Source of the DNA: DUPQ01 sp022706885
GTDB taxonomy: Bacteria; Bacillota; Clostridia; DUPQ01
DNA: 64,000 nucleotides
Assembly: GCA_022706885.1 (NCBI GenBank)
Contig: JAKJBR010000002.1
Coordinates: forward strand, 62,001-126,000
Reading direction: 5' to 3'
Part shown: positions 51,156 to 60,096 of the stretch, piece by piece
How positions within the stretch are numbered: the stretch's first letter is position 1
How the letters are laid out: each line of letters opens with the position of its first letter
Translations under genes and position numbers: made by a program
The notes under the pieces: model-generated
Databases searched by the model: none
What the model was told of the DNA's origin: nothing
The model's input: the letters and a program-made list of their open reading frames with translations, nothing else

Positions 51156-51428
51156 GTGTCGACAACAAGTTTGAATATCAGAGTGGATAAAACTGTTAAA
51201 AAGCAAGCTGATGAGGTTTTTAACGAGTTGGGAATTAATATGACAACAGCTGTTAATATGTTTTTAAGAGCGGTAGTAAGAGAAAACGGTATTCCTTTTG
51301 CCCTGAAATTAAACACTCCCGACAGTATTACCAAAGCCGCTATTGAAGAAGGTAAAAGAATTGTTTACGATGATTCCGTGAAAGGTTACTCCGATTTGGT
51401 TGATTTTAGGAAAGCGTTGGGAGAGTAA
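51156..51428 (+). CDS. RelB/DinJ-family antitoxin without a toxin
   Basis: A 90-residue antitoxin. The ribbon-helix-helix domain begins TSLNIRVDKTVKKQADEVFNELG and continues MTTAVNMFLRAVV, the DinJ signature. The C-terminal tail GYSDLVDF normally wraps a RelE/YafQ toxin. Translation starts at GTG 51156 after AGGAGG. The next 110 bp contain no toxin, only the argS leader. It is therefore an orphan that could regulate distant targets or protect against related toxins. Confidence 0.85.
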   Translation: MSTTSLNIRVDKTVKKQADEVFNELGINMTTAVNMFLRAVVRENGIPFALKLNTPDSITKAAIEEGKRIVYDDSVKGYSDLVDFRKALGE

Positions 51429-51538
51429 ATCTACCAACTCACCTAAAAGCTCCTTGCTTTATTGGAAAACCTTGTTGCGGTATGTTAATATAGGGTATGA
51501 TTTTATAATATTAAAGTTATTAATGAAAGAAGACGGTT

Positions 51539-53245
51539 ATGAAAGATATAAAGACCAAGATAGCGAAGAAACTTGCAGGCAGCATTGAACAGTTGAGTTG
51601 GACGGAGATTATGGATAACCTGGAGTATCCTCCTGAACCGCATATGGGTGATCTTGCATTACCTTGCTTTAAGTTAAGCAGAGTGATGCGAAAATCTCCG
51701 ATGGCCATTGCCGATTCGCTTGTGGATTCTTTGGATATTGATGTTGTGGAAAGATGTGAGAGTAAGAGCGGCTATCTTAATATATTCATTAAAAAAGAAT
51801 ATTTGGTTAATAATGTTTTAAAAACCATAGTGGAGAAAAAAGAAGAAACAGGAAAGAGCAATGAGTATGCGGGAAAGACTGTTTGTCTGGATTATTCCGC
51901 TCCCAATATTGCAAAACCTTTCCATATAGGACATCTGCGTTCCACTGTAATAGGACATGCCATAAGAAGGCTTCATGAGTTTAGAGGATATAGATGTGTA
52001 GGTATAAATCATTTAGGTGACTGGGGTACTCAGTTCGGCAAACTCATCGTTGCGTATAAAAAGTGGAGTTCCAAAAAGGCTGTTGAAGAGAAGGGAACGG
52101 AAGAACTGGTAAGGATATATGTAAAATTCCATGAAGAAGCGGAAAAAGACCCTTCATTAAATGACCTGGCAAGACAATGGTTTGCAAGGTTGGAGAATAA
52201 AGATGAAGATGCTATGGAGCTTTGGAAATGGTTCAAAAAAATCAGTCTTATAGATATTGAGAAGACATATAAAGTGTTGGATATTACCTTTGACAGCTAT
52301 GCGGGTGAATCTTTCTACTATGATAAAACGCAGCCGATAGTGGAAAGATTGAAAGAGAGAAATCTTTTAATCGAAAGCGACGGAGCCATGATAGTAAATT
52401 TGGAAGAGTATAATATGCCGCCCTGTCTCATAGTAAAATCCGACGGAGCTTCCTTGTACGCATCCAGAGATATTGCCGCCGCTATATACAGAAAAGAAAC
52501 ATATGATTTCGATAAATGCATATATGTTACCGCAACCGCACAGGACCTTCATTTCAGGCAATGGTTCAAGGTTGTGGAGCTTATGGGTTACGAATGGGCA
52601 AAGAATCTTATTCATGTGGGATTCGGAATGGTTTCCATGGGCGGTGCAAAACTGGCAACGCGAGAGGGAAATATTGTATATCTTGAGGATCTTTTCAGTG
52701 AAGCATCTAAAAGGGTGTTGGATATAATCAACGAGAAGAATCCCGATATGGAAGATAAAGAGAAGAAAGCGCAGGATATCGGCGTAGGTGCCGTAGTGTT
52801 TTCCGATTTATCCAATAACAGAATAAAAGATATAGATTTTTCCTGGGAAGAAGCGCTGAACTTTGACGGTTCCACCGGTCCTTATGTGCAGTACACATAT
52901 GCAAGAGCATGCTCGGTATTGAGAAAATCCGAGCTGTCAGAAAAAGATATCAATATGAAAGATATTAAACCGGAACATATGACTAATGATGACGAGTTTA
53001 CACTCTTAAAGACATTGTCTTTATTCAATGAGAAAATAGATCAGGCATTGAGAGATCTGGAACCTTCCTGCATATCCCGCTATCTTATTGATGTCTGTAT
53101 GGATTTCAATAAGTTCTACAATGCACACTCCATACTGGGTGCCGAAGATAACAAAAAGTTCAGAATACTGCTTACGGCGGCGGTTAAATATGTTTTGGCA
53201 AACGGACTGTTTATCATAGGTCTGAAAAGGACGGAAAGAGTTTAG
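51539..53245 (+). CDS. argS: Arginyl-tRNA synthetase
   Basis: A 568-residue class I synthetase. It begins with the Arg-N domain (about 1-85), followed by DYSAPNIAKPFHIGHLRST (HIGH motif), GDWGTQFGKL, and the C-terminal DALR anticodon-binding domain (about 450-568). The KMSKS motif is degenerate, as in many ArgRS. AAGAAGACGG is a weak ribosome site before the start. Its stop overlaps the convergent rhamnosidase gene by 4 nt. Confidence 0.93.
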   Translation: MKDIKTKIAKKLAGSIEQLSWTEIMDNLEYPPEPHMGDLALPCFKLSRVMRKSPMAIADSLVDSLDIDVVERCESKSGYLNIFIKKEYLVNNVLKTIVEKKEETGKSNEYAGKTVCLDYSAPNIAKPFHIGHLRSTVIGHAIRRLHEFRGYRCVGINHLGDWGTQFGKLIVAYKKWSSKKAVEEKGTEELVRIYVKFHEEAEKDPSLNDLARQWFARLENKDEDAMELWKWFKKISLIDIEKTYKVLDITFDSYAGESFYYDKTQPIVERLKERNLLIESDGAMIVNLEEYNMPPCLIVKSDGASLYASRDIAAAIYRKETYDFDKCIYVTATAQDLHFRQWFKVVELMGYEWAKNLIHVGFGMVSMGGAKLATREGNIVYLEDLFSEASKRVLDIINEKNPDMEDKEKKAQDIGVGAVVFSDLSNNRIKDIDFSWEEALNFDGSTGPYVQYTYARACSVLRKSELSEKDINMKDIKPEHMTNDDEFTLLKTLSLFNEKIDQALRDLEPSCISRYLIDVCMDFNKFYNAHSILGAEDNKKFRILLTAAVKYVLANGLFIIGLKRTERV

Positions 53246-55557
53246 TCGGTTATCTGAATAAACTTGTGCTCTCCTGCAGATGCATCTGCAAAGTATCCTT
53301 CTTCTTTGTCCGACAGGCAGACATACATTCTGCACGCTTTCTTTAAAGTAACATTGTATATTATCTTTTTATCTTTTCTTTCAAAACTTACCGTTATATC
53401 CGAAAGGGGAGTAGGCTTTGTATATGTTCCCTTGTTAAACTGTTTGGGAATTCTCGGCTTGAACTGCAATACCTTATAGCCCGTACCGTATGACAATATA
53501 CCGAAGAATATATCATTAAAAATCATAGGTGTACTGGACCACGGATGGCAAAAACTGCAATTTTTCTTGTCGTCCGGGTGCCATGCTTCTATACAGGTTG
53601 TAGCACCGGTATTGAGCATGGTCTTCCAGGAGTTTTTCTCATCGGAAACTATAAGGTCGAAAATTTTGTCATACTCTTTATGGTTGTATAAAACGGAGAA
53701 ATAGTAATATGTGAAATATACTCCGCATACTATCCCTCTTCTCTTTATATAATCCAATAAAGGCTTCTTGCCTTTAGGAAGTTCCAAGTCGAAATACAAG
53801 GCGAATACCGCATCGTGGAAGTTGTGAATATCGGAGGTTTTTGTAATATTGAATAAGCCCGTTTCATTATCATAAAAAGCGTTAATCACAGCTTTTTCAA
53901 GTTGCTTTGCTTTTTTCGACAGTTCCTTTGCTCTTAGCTCATTGCCCGTATAGGAATATACTTTTGCCGATTCTTTGAGTATTCCGATATATGCAAGGTT
54001 GCCGAAACAGTTGGCCCCTTTTGTTATCTCGTCGCTATATCCGTCTCTGTATACAGCCGGCCAGTCTACCAGCACTGTATATTGTTCTCTGTGTACATGC
54101 TTTATATGTCCCAATATTCCTTCAGGTCGGTAAAACTGAGCATAATATGCTATTATGCCTTCCAATACATTAAGAGAATCTTTTAGTACGGATATATCTT
54201 CGGTGTATTCAAAATACTTATTCAGCATGACCGGAAAAACAAGAGAATAATCTATTATCTGCGATGCATCGTAAGTAACCGTTGTGCAGAACAGCCCGGG
54301 GCATAACCTTGCGGAGTGCATACAGTCATAAAGAAATTTTTTCATTATTCTCGTATCGTTTGTATAGGCAAGATGAGCAAGACCGGTAACCAGCCCGTCT
54401 CCCAGAAAGGCTCCTTTTTCTCTTGTGGGGCAGTCTAAATATGATTCCTGCGTACCTTCAATAATACCTTTTTCGCACATCTCCCATATCCTTTGGAATA
54501 AAGTGTTATCCGATTGCGTCTTGGAATGATTCTTCGGTATGGGATAATGTCTGTGATGCACATATATGCTTTTTTTAGTAAGTTTACCCGGATAATTGAA
54601 TACTTCAATATATCGAAATCCCTTAAAGTCAAAGAACTCGGCTTTGTCTTTTTCCTTTCCGCTTAAGGTAATTGTTTCTTCGTAGTCGCAGTTGCATCGC
54701 ATATTGTATCTTGCGGATTTATTGTCTTCAGTTAATTCTTCCGCATGCCATATGGTAATGACATGCCCTTTTTTACCTTTAGCCGTTATTACGGTATTCC
54801 CGCATATCTCCTGACCGAAATCCAGAAGGTAATTGCCCTTTTTCTTTTTTATAATCTCCACGGGATAAGAAATACTAAAGGAAACAGTAGGGGTTATCTG
54901 CGGTACAAGGGTGTAGGACATGGGGTAAGGTATCGCGGATATGAAAGGAGTAATCCAATCGCAATCTTGATATCCCGTTTGGTTCCATCCGTAAGGGAAC
55001 AGGTTCAAATCGATGTTTTCGGCAAACTGGGTCTCATAACCGTACACTTTGTCGGAAGAATAAGCCATAAGGGGATAACACTTAAAAGTGTGGTCGGAAG
55101 ATATTCTTTGAACATTACCGTCTTTATACTCTATCTCCATCATGCATATCATGCCGTTTAAGTTATCCGCAGAGATAAGCGCCATGTTAAGCATACCCTG
55201 GTAGAAAACATGGAAAGAAAGAGTATTAAGACCGGGCTTCAAAAGTTTCTTTATCTCAAAAGCGTTATAATTATACGCAAATGCCAGCGCCTGAGCGGGA
55301 CCGTATGCCAAAAACTTACCGTTGATATAGGCTTTGTAGCAGTCATCTGCTGTGATATACAGTTTTGCACTTTTTATCGGAATATTCTTTATTTCAAATT
55401 CTTTACGAAACAGTGTATGTCTGTTTTGCACTTCCGTTCTTAAGTACTTGGATCTTTTTGCATCGACAGGCTGTATAACAGGCTGCTTTTTGAATATGGG
55501 ATCATGAAGCCAGAAAGCTTTCCATTCAATATTCTTCTTTACCGATATATCATACAT
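53242..55557 (-). CDS. GH78 alpha-L-rhamnosidase
   Basis: A 771-residue glycoside hydrolase. An N-terminal rhamnosidase-N beta domain (about 20-200) and a concanavalin-like domain are followed by the (alpha/alpha)6 barrel with ESYLDCPTREKGAFLGDG, which matches the D-C-P-x-R-(D/E) acidic catalytic region, and CIEAWHPDDKKNCSFCHPW. A C-terminal beta domain closes it. It releases terminal L-rhamnose. No signal peptide is seen, so it acts on imported oligosaccharides or glycosides. GGAGGTGA precedes the start. It overlaps argS by 4 nt at the 3' end. Confidence 0.85.
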   Translation of the reverse strand: MYDISVKKNIEWKAFWLHDPIFKKQPVIQPVDAKRSKYLRTEVQNRHTLFRKEFEIKNIPIKSAKLYITADDCYKAYINGKFLAYGPAQALAFAYNYNAFEIKKLLKPGLNTLSFHVFYQGMLNMALISADNLNGMICMMEIEYKDGNVQRISSDHTFKCYPLMAYSSDKVYGYETQFAENIDLNLFPYGWNQTGYQDCDWITPFISAIPYPMSYTLVPQITPTVSFSISYPVEIIKKKKGNYLLDFGQEICGNTVITAKGKKGHVITIWHAEELTEDNKSARYNMRCNCDYEETITLSGKEKDKAEFFDFKGFRYIEVFNYPGKLTKKSIYVHHRHYPIPKNHSKTQSDNTLFQRIWEMCEKGIIEGTQESYLDCPTREKGAFLGDGLVTGLAHLAYTNDTRIMKKFLYDCMHSARLCPGLFCTTVTYDASQIIDYSLVFPVMLNKYFEYTEDISVLKDSLNVLEGIIAYYAQFYRPEGILGHIKHVHREQYTVLVDWPAVYRDGYSDEITKGANCFGNLAYIGILKESAKVYSYTGNELRAKELSKKAKQLEKAVINAFYDNETGLFNITKTSDIHNFHDAVFALYFDLELPKGKKPLLDYIKRRGIVCGVYFTYYYFSVLYNHKEYDKIFDLIVSDEKNSWKTMLNTGATTCIEAWHPDDKKNCSFCHPWSSTPMIFNDIFFGILSYGTGYKVLQFKPRIPKQFNKGTYTKPTPLSDITVSFERKDKKIIYNVTLKKACRMYVCLSDKEEGYFADASAGEHKFIQITD

Positions 55558-55606
55558 TACAATTCACCTCCGCTATATTGTAACATTTTATTCAGAGGTT
55601 TTTGCA

Positions 55607-55680
55607 TTAATACACCGTTTGTTCAGTTTGTCTGTGTATTAATACAGTTAAAGAATAAATAATATATTAATGTTAATACA
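55607..55680. repeat. Three phased TTAATACA boxes upstream of the rhamnosidase gene
   Basis: TTAATACA occurs at 55607-55614, 55639-55646 and 55673-55680, 32 and 34 bp apart, about three helical turns. The middle copy lies within the palindrome GTATTAATAC. The first lies near the expected -35 of the rhamnosidase promoter (minus strand; -10 TACAAT at about 55577-55582). These may be activator or repressor sites. Confidence 0.45.
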
Positions 55681-56293
55681 TTATCTTCTGTTAATATCCG
55701 CATCGGTAATGCTGTCCAAGCTGTCGGTAAGACCGTTAAGAGCATTGTCCTATACCGATACTCCTCTGTTTTACGATGATATGGGATGCATGTTATCGGT
55801 TTTGCTGTCCGTTTCTTTTACAGTATCTTTTTATGTAAAAACGGATATTATAAGCAAGATACTGATGGTTATATTGCTCTTCTGCTTATGTTGCATAACC
55901 TATACCGACTCGCAAGCCGGCTACATCTATGACAGATTTCACATAGTCATATTGCTAATCGGTATAGCACAACTGTTTATAAAAGGGTTTTCAATCACTG
56001 ATATTCAGGACAGCATATCAGGTTGCATTATAGGGGGAGGCTTTTTACAACTGATGAACTGTCTGTCAATCTTGATATTTAAAAAAGAAGGAATAGGGGG
56101 TGGTGATGTAAAGCTGTGCTTTGCATGCGGATTGGTATTAGGACTTAAAGGAATGATATCTGCCTTTATTTTCGCCTTTTTCCCTGCGGCGCTATATGCC
56201 TTTATATCAGGTGCAGTACGAGGTAGGGAGGTGGCGTTAGGCCCTTTCTTATGTGTCTCTATAGCTGCCGTATATTGTATTGGTATGCTATAA
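55670..56293 (+). CDS. Prepilin peptidase (A24, TadV/CpaA-like)
   Basis: A 207-residue membrane protease that cleaves class III signal peptides of pilins. Both catalytic aspartates are present: Asp80 in TYTDSQAGYIYDR and Asp146 in GIGGGDVKL (the GxGxxD-type motif). There are about six transmembrane helices. The N-terminal cytoplasmic methylation domain of PilD is absent. No pilin or assembly gene is adjacent. No ribosome site precedes the ATG at 55670, so the start is uncertain. Confidence 0.8.
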   Translation: MLIHYLLLISASVMLSKLSVRPLRALSYTDTPLFYDDMGCMLSVLLSVSFTVSFYVKTDIISKILMVILLFCLCCITYTDSQAGYIYDRFHIVILLIGIAQLFIKGFSITDIQDSISGCIIGGGFLQLMNCLSILIFKKEGIGGGDVKLCFACGLVLGLKGMISAFIFAFFPAALYAFISGAVRGREVALGPFLCVSIAAVYCIGML

Positions 56294-56303
56294 ATGGTAC
56301 AAT
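56275..56303 (+). promoter_or_regulatory. Promoter of the loaP-like gene
   Basis: TTGTAT (56275-56280), 17-bp spacer, TACAAT (56298-56303), inside the 3' end of the prepilin peptidase gene. Confidence 0.5.
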
Positions 56304-56319
56304 CTTAAAGAGGTATTGA

Positions 56320-56904
56320 ATGACGTTAGGGTATGAAAATGTAATAAGCAGCCGACAGGGATATATTAATTCGTGGTATGTGTTTCATGTAAAAAGCGGC
56401 GAAGAGATAAAGGCGCGGGATAACCTTATAAAAATATGTGAAAGAAAAGGCATCAAGCTGGATTTCGTTATTCCGACGGCAATTAAATTTATTAAAAAGA
56501 AAAGACAAAGGATAAAATCCTACAAGACGGTATTTCCGGGATATGTATTTGCAAACGGGGTAATCGATGTAGAGATATACAACACGCTGAAGGGTATACC
56601 CGGTGTTTACAGGTTATTAAGGGACAGAAGCACTTTTGCGCTGCTGCCGGTACCCGCCGAGGAGATGGAGTTACTTGCGGGTATAATGAATGTACACGGA
56701 GTGATAGAGGCTCCGGAAGTGAGTTTTAAAGAGGGACAGAGTGCGGTTATTACAAAGGGGCCGCTGACAAGTTTTAAAGGTAAAATTGTTGCTGTTGACA
56801 AGCACAAGAATAAGCTTACCCTGCTGGTTCCTTTCCTGGGAGAGGAGAGAAGGGTGGAAATAGGATTTCTGTTTGCAGAATCGTTATATAAGGAGAACAG
56901 TTAA
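56320..56904 (+). CDS. loaP: NusG paralogue, LoaP-type antiterminator
   Basis: A 194-residue NusG-family protein. The NGN domain (about 17-115) has SWYVFHVKSGEEIKARDNL and the FPGYVFAN signature; the KOW domain (about 130-185) has KGPLTSFKGKIVAVDKHKNK. General NusG has a different spacing and is usually near secE; the extended basic loop (KKKRQRIKSYK) is typical of LoaP, which prevents termination in long polysaccharide or antibiotic operons by binding a leader hairpin. No such operon follows here; yfbR overlaps it (TAATG). AAAGAGG precedes the start. Confidence 0.78.
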   Translation: MTLGYENVISSRQGYINSWYVFHVKSGEEIKARDNLIKICERKGIKLDFVIPTAIKFIKKKRQRIKSYKTVFPGYVFANGVIDVEIYNTLKGIPGVYRLLRDRSTFALLPVPAEEMELLAGIMNVHGVIEAPEVSFKEGQSAVITKGPLTSFKGKIVAVDKHKNKLTLLVPFLGEERRVEIGFLFAESLYKENS

Positions 56905-57482
56905 TGAAAAAGGGCAGTTTTTTCGCTTTCATACACAGAATAGGATATATAAACAGATGGGGGCTGATGCGTAATACCAGTTATGAGAACTTAAAAGAAC
57001 ACAGCTATGATGTTGCTGTCATTGCACAGGGACTTGCCCTTATAGGCAATGCTAAGTTCAACAAGAACTATGATGTTAACAGAATTACCGCTGCAGCCAT
57101 GTTTCATGATGTAAACGAGGCGCTTACCGGCGATCTTCCCACACCCGTAAAGTATGCAAATAAAGAAATGGAGAAGGCCTACAAAAAGATAGAAAGAGAT
57201 GCGGTGAATAATATTCTTAAAATGCAGGACGACAGTATAAGAGAAAGTTATGAACAGTATTTTAACCCTTCCGAGGAAGACAGGTTGGTTATAAAAGCGG
57301 CGGACAAGATATCGGGATTTATAAAATGCAAAGAAGAAAAAGACAGAGGAAACAAGGATTTCGATAAGGCATATGATTCTTTAAAGAAGAGCATAGAAGA
57401 GACCGATCTTCCGGAGGTAAAGTATTTTGTGGAGAATATGCTTCCCCACTATAACCTGGTACTGGATGAATTTCTGGAATGA
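56904..57482 (+). CDS. yfbR: 5'-deoxynucleotidase YfbR-like HD protein
   Basis: A 192-residue HD-domain hydrolase that dephosphorylates deoxynucleoside monophosphates. EHSYDVAV (His33), MFHDVNEALTGDLPTPVKY (His68-Asp69) and the later metal ligand region LVIKAADKISGFIKC are all present. The typical specificity segment RWGLMRNT is kept. It overlaps loaP by one nt. It contributes to dNTP pool control. Confidence 0.87.
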   Translation: MKKGSFFAFIHRIGYINRWGLMRNTSYENLKEHSYDVAVIAQGLALIGNAKFNKNYDVNRITAAAMFHDVNEALTGDLPTPVKYANKEMEKAYKKIERDAVNNILKMQDDSIRESYEQYFNPSEEDRLVIKAADKISGFIKCKEEKDRGNKDFDKAYDSLKKSIEETDLPEVKYFVENMLPHYNLVLDEFLE

Positions 57483-57556
57483 AGAGCGAGTAAAACGACG
57501 ATTGCGAGAGTATTTGAGAGCATAAAAAAGATTTCGAGAGATATATAAAAAACATG

Positions 57557-57585
57557 TTGACAATACCTGATATATGTATTAAAAT
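57557..57585 (+). promoter_or_regulatory. Promoter of rplM-rpsI
   Basis: Consensus TTGACA (57557-57562), 17-bp spacer, TAAAAT (57580-57585), 51 bp before rplM. Confidence 0.75.
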
Positions 57586-57591
57586 GACTCG

Positions 57592-57608
57592 TGCCGTGTA
57601 AAACGGCA
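57592..57608 (+). promoter_or_regulatory. Leader hairpin before rplM (possible L13 leader)
   Basis: TGCCGT-gtaaa-ACGGCA, a 6-bp stem right after the promoter and just before the ribosome site. Firmicutes rplM mRNAs have a known L13 leader hairpin for feedback control, and this matches in place; the identity of the motif is not verified. Confidence 0.45.
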
Positions 57609-57635
57609 TTAAATGTGGAGGAGAATAAGTATAAT

Positions 57636-58070
57636 ATGAAGACTTATATGGCAAAAGCCGACAGTATGGAGAAGAAATGGTATGTCGTAGATGCCGAAGG
57701 CCGGACTCTGGGCAGATTGGCAAGCGAGATAGCCAAGATTCTTATAGGAAAGAACAAGCCGGAGTACACACCGTCAGTGGATACGGGAGATTATGTAATC
57801 GTCATAAATGCCGATAAGGTAGTTGTAACAGGTAAGAAGGAAACACAGAAGTTGTACAGAAGACACACCGGTTATGTCGGCGGATTAAGAGAAGTTGTAT
57901 ATAGAGATTTGATGGCTAAGCATCCTGACAGAATTATCACTTATGCCGTTAAAGGAATGCTTCCTAAGAACAAATTGGGAAGACATATGTTAAAAAAGAT
58001 GAAAGTATATGCGGGAAGCGAACACAATCATCAGGCACAGAACCCGATAGTTCTGGATTTGAATGAGTAG
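57636..58070 (+). CDS. rplM: Ribosomal protein L13
   Basis: A 144-residue large-subunit protein. It has KWYVVDAEGRTLGRLASEIA at the start, GDYVIVINADKVVVTGKK and the end MLPKNKLGRHMLKKMKVYAGSEHNH. The ATG at 57636 was chosen over an upstream frame start because GGAGGAG lies before it, the family begins here, and the mRNA start maps upstream. It is co-transcribed with rpsI. Confidence 0.97.
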   Translation: MKTYMAKADSMEKKWYVVDAEGRTLGRLASEIAKILIGKNKPEYTPSVDTGDYVIVINADKVVVTGKKETQKLYRRHTGYVGGLREVVYRDLMAKHPDRIITYAVKGMLPKNKLGRHMLKKMKVYAGSEHNHQAQNPIVLDLNE

Positions 58071-58084
58071 CGGGAGGTTAAGTT

Positions 58085-58471
58085 ATGACACAGTATTACG
58101 GAACAGGTAGAAGAAAGAGTTCTGTCGCCAGAGTAAGATTGGTTACCGGAACAGGAAAAATAACGATAAACGATAGAGATATAGATGATTATTTCGGATT
58201 GGAAACACTTTCAATCATAGTAAATCAACCGCTGGAAGCAACAAAGCTCAGAGGCAAATATGATGTTCTCGTTAATGTAAAGGGTGGCGGATTCACAGGC
58301 CAGGCGGGAGCTATCAGACAGGGTATTGCAAGAGCATTACTGGAAGCTAATCCCGATTTAAGAGCGGAACTTAAGAAAGCCGGTTATCTTACAAGAGATC
58401 CCAGAGAAAAAGAAAGAAAGAAATACGGTCTCAAGAAAGCAAGAAAAGCTTCACAGTTCTCCAAGAGATAA
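58085..58471 (+). CDS. rpsI: Ribosomal protein S9
   Basis: A 128-residue small-subunit protein. It has YGTGRRKSSVARVRLV at the start, VKGGGFTGQAGAIRQGIARAL and the end LKKARKASQFSKR, with the terminal Lys-Arg that contacts P-site tRNA. GGGAGGTTAAG precedes the start. It lies 14 nt after rplM and is followed by a terminator. Confidence 0.97.
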   Translation: MTQYYGTGRRKSSVARVRLVTGTGKITINDRDIDDYFGLETLSIIVNQPLEATKLRGKYDVLVNVKGGGFTGQAGAIRQGIARALLEANPDLRAELKKAGYLTRDPREKERKKYGLKKARKASQFSKR

Positions 58472-58499
58472 TATTTATCGAAACAATATATTACAAACA

Positions 58500-58524
58500 G
58501 CCCGGGACATACTCCGGGTTTTTT
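58500..58524 (+). terminator. Terminator after rplM-rpsI
   Basis: CCCGG-gacatact-CCGGG stem, with possible A/T and G/T extension, followed by six T residues. Confidence 0.8.
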
Positions 58525-58665
58525 GTATACTGTTTTCAGTTTTACTGCATTTTAGCTCGCAAATATATCTGCTTTTGAAAAGAGATTGGTTTTTGGCTAT
58601 GAAATATAATAAAAGTGTGATAATATACACATAATTCTATATAATAATGTGATTGGAGGGGTAAT

Positions 58666-60006
58666 ATGGAACGATTTATATTGGAAAAGCTATTAGACTG
58701 GAAGAATTCCCCTTATCGTAAACCCCTTATACTAAAAGGTGTGCGTCAAGTCGGTAAGACATGGGTTTTAAAGGAGTTCGGCAAGCGTTATTATGAAAAT
58801 ACCGCCTACTTTAACTTTGATGAAAACCTGGAATATAAGCAGTTCTTTGAGACTACAAAGGATGTAGACCGTATTTTGCAAAATCTGATGATAGTAAGCG
58901 GTCAAACTATTGTACCTGAGAAGACGCTGATTATTTTTGATGAGGTTCAGGACTGTCCGAATGTAATAAACTCCATGAAGTATTTCTGTGAAAATGCTCC
59001 GCAGTATCATGTTGCATGTGCCGGTTCTCTATTAGGTATTGCACTTGCAAAACCGTCTTCTTTTCCTGTCGGCAAAGTCAATTTTATGCAGATTGATCCC
59101 ATGACATTTGAGGAATTTTTGCTTGCAAACGGCGATGAGAACTTACTTGCTTTTTTGAGAAGTTGTGACTCCATTGAACCGATTCCCGATGCTTTTTTTA
59201 ATCCTTTGTACGAGAAATTAAAAATGTACTATATTACCGGCGGTATGCCTGAGTCCGTGTTAATGTGGACAGAGGCACGGGATGTTTCCGCTATGCAGGA
59301 AGCATTGTCCGATATTATCGGTGCCTATGAGCGTGATTTTGCAAAGCATCCCGACATAAGCGAATTCCCTAAAATCTCTATGGTCTGGAAATCCGTTCCC
59401 TCTCAATTAGCCAGAGAGAACAAAAAGTTTATCTATAAGGTTATTAAGGAAGGTGCAAGAGCCCGTGAGTATGAAGATGCTCTGCAGTGGCTGGTAGATG
59501 CCCGACTGGTGCATAAGGTATATCGCAGTTCCGCTCCCGGCCTGCCTGTGGCAGCCTATGACGATTTGTCCGCTTTTAAGATTTACCTTGTTGATGTAGG
59601 TCTTCTTCGTCGCTTGGCACAATTGGCACCCACTGCATTCGGCGAAGGTAATCGTCTGTTTACTGAGTTTAAAGGTGCACTGACTGAAAACTTTGTACTC
59701 CAGACTTTGGTGACGCAGTTTGAAGCTATGCCCCGATATTGGAGCCAAAGTAATCCTCCCTATGAGGTAGATTTTCTTATTCAGAGAGAGAATGATATTT
59801 TTCCCATTGAGGTTAAGTCTGAAACCCACACTGCCGGTAAGAGTATTAAGAAATTCAAAGAATTGTTTCCCGATAAAGTCAAACTCCGTATATTTTTCTC
59901 TTTGGATAATCTTAAATTGGATGATGATGTGCTGAACATTCCTCTTTTTATGGCTGACAGGACGGATAAATTGATAGGATTGGCACTGGAACAGCGTAAA
60001 GTATAA
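58666..60006 (+). CDS. AAA_14/DUF4143 ATP-binding protein
   Basis: A 446-residue ATPase with Walker A KGVRQVGKT (24-32), Walker B TLIIFDEVQDCP near 86-97, and a sensor-like AGSLLGIAL. The C-terminal DUF4143 domain (about 225-430) ends with the VDFLIQRENDIFPIEVKSE segment (a nuclease-like D...ExK arrangement). The family is abundant in gut bacteria, strain-variable and of unknown role. GGAGGGG precedes the start. It is followed by a 425-bp non-coding stretch with tandem repeats. Confidence 0.85.
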   Translation: MERFILEKLLDWKNSPYRKPLILKGVRQVGKTWVLKEFGKRYYENTAYFNFDENLEYKQFFETTKDVDRILQNLMIVSGQTIVPEKTLIIFDEVQDCPNVINSMKYFCENAPQYHVACAGSLLGIALAKPSSFPVGKVNFMQIDPMTFEEFLLANGDENLLAFLRSCDSIEPIPDAFFNPLYEKLKMYYITGGMPESVLMWTEARDVSAMQEALSDIIGAYERDFAKHPDISEFPKISMVWKSVPSQLARENKKFIYKVIKEGARAREYEDALQWLVDARLVHKVYRSSAPGLPVAAYDDLSAFKIYLVDVGLLRRLAQLAPTAFGEGNRLFTEFKGALTENFVLQTLVTQFEAMPRYWSQSNPPYEVDFLIQRENDIFPIEVKSETHTAGKSIKKFKELFPDKVKLRIFFSLDNLKLDDDVLNIPLFMADRTDKLIGLALEQRKV

Positions 60007-60096
60007 ATATAGATATTATTTCTTTCACAAGTCCTATATGGATTGGATTTTATTCTGTAACTGAATCTCTTCTTATTCTGCGTTTACAACACAAAA

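Noticed and set aside
51400..51588. 62-residue frame after the RelB/DinJ antitoxin as possible toxin
   Set aside because: It overlaps both the antitoxin end and the argS start, lacks RelE/YafQ features and has no ribosome site.
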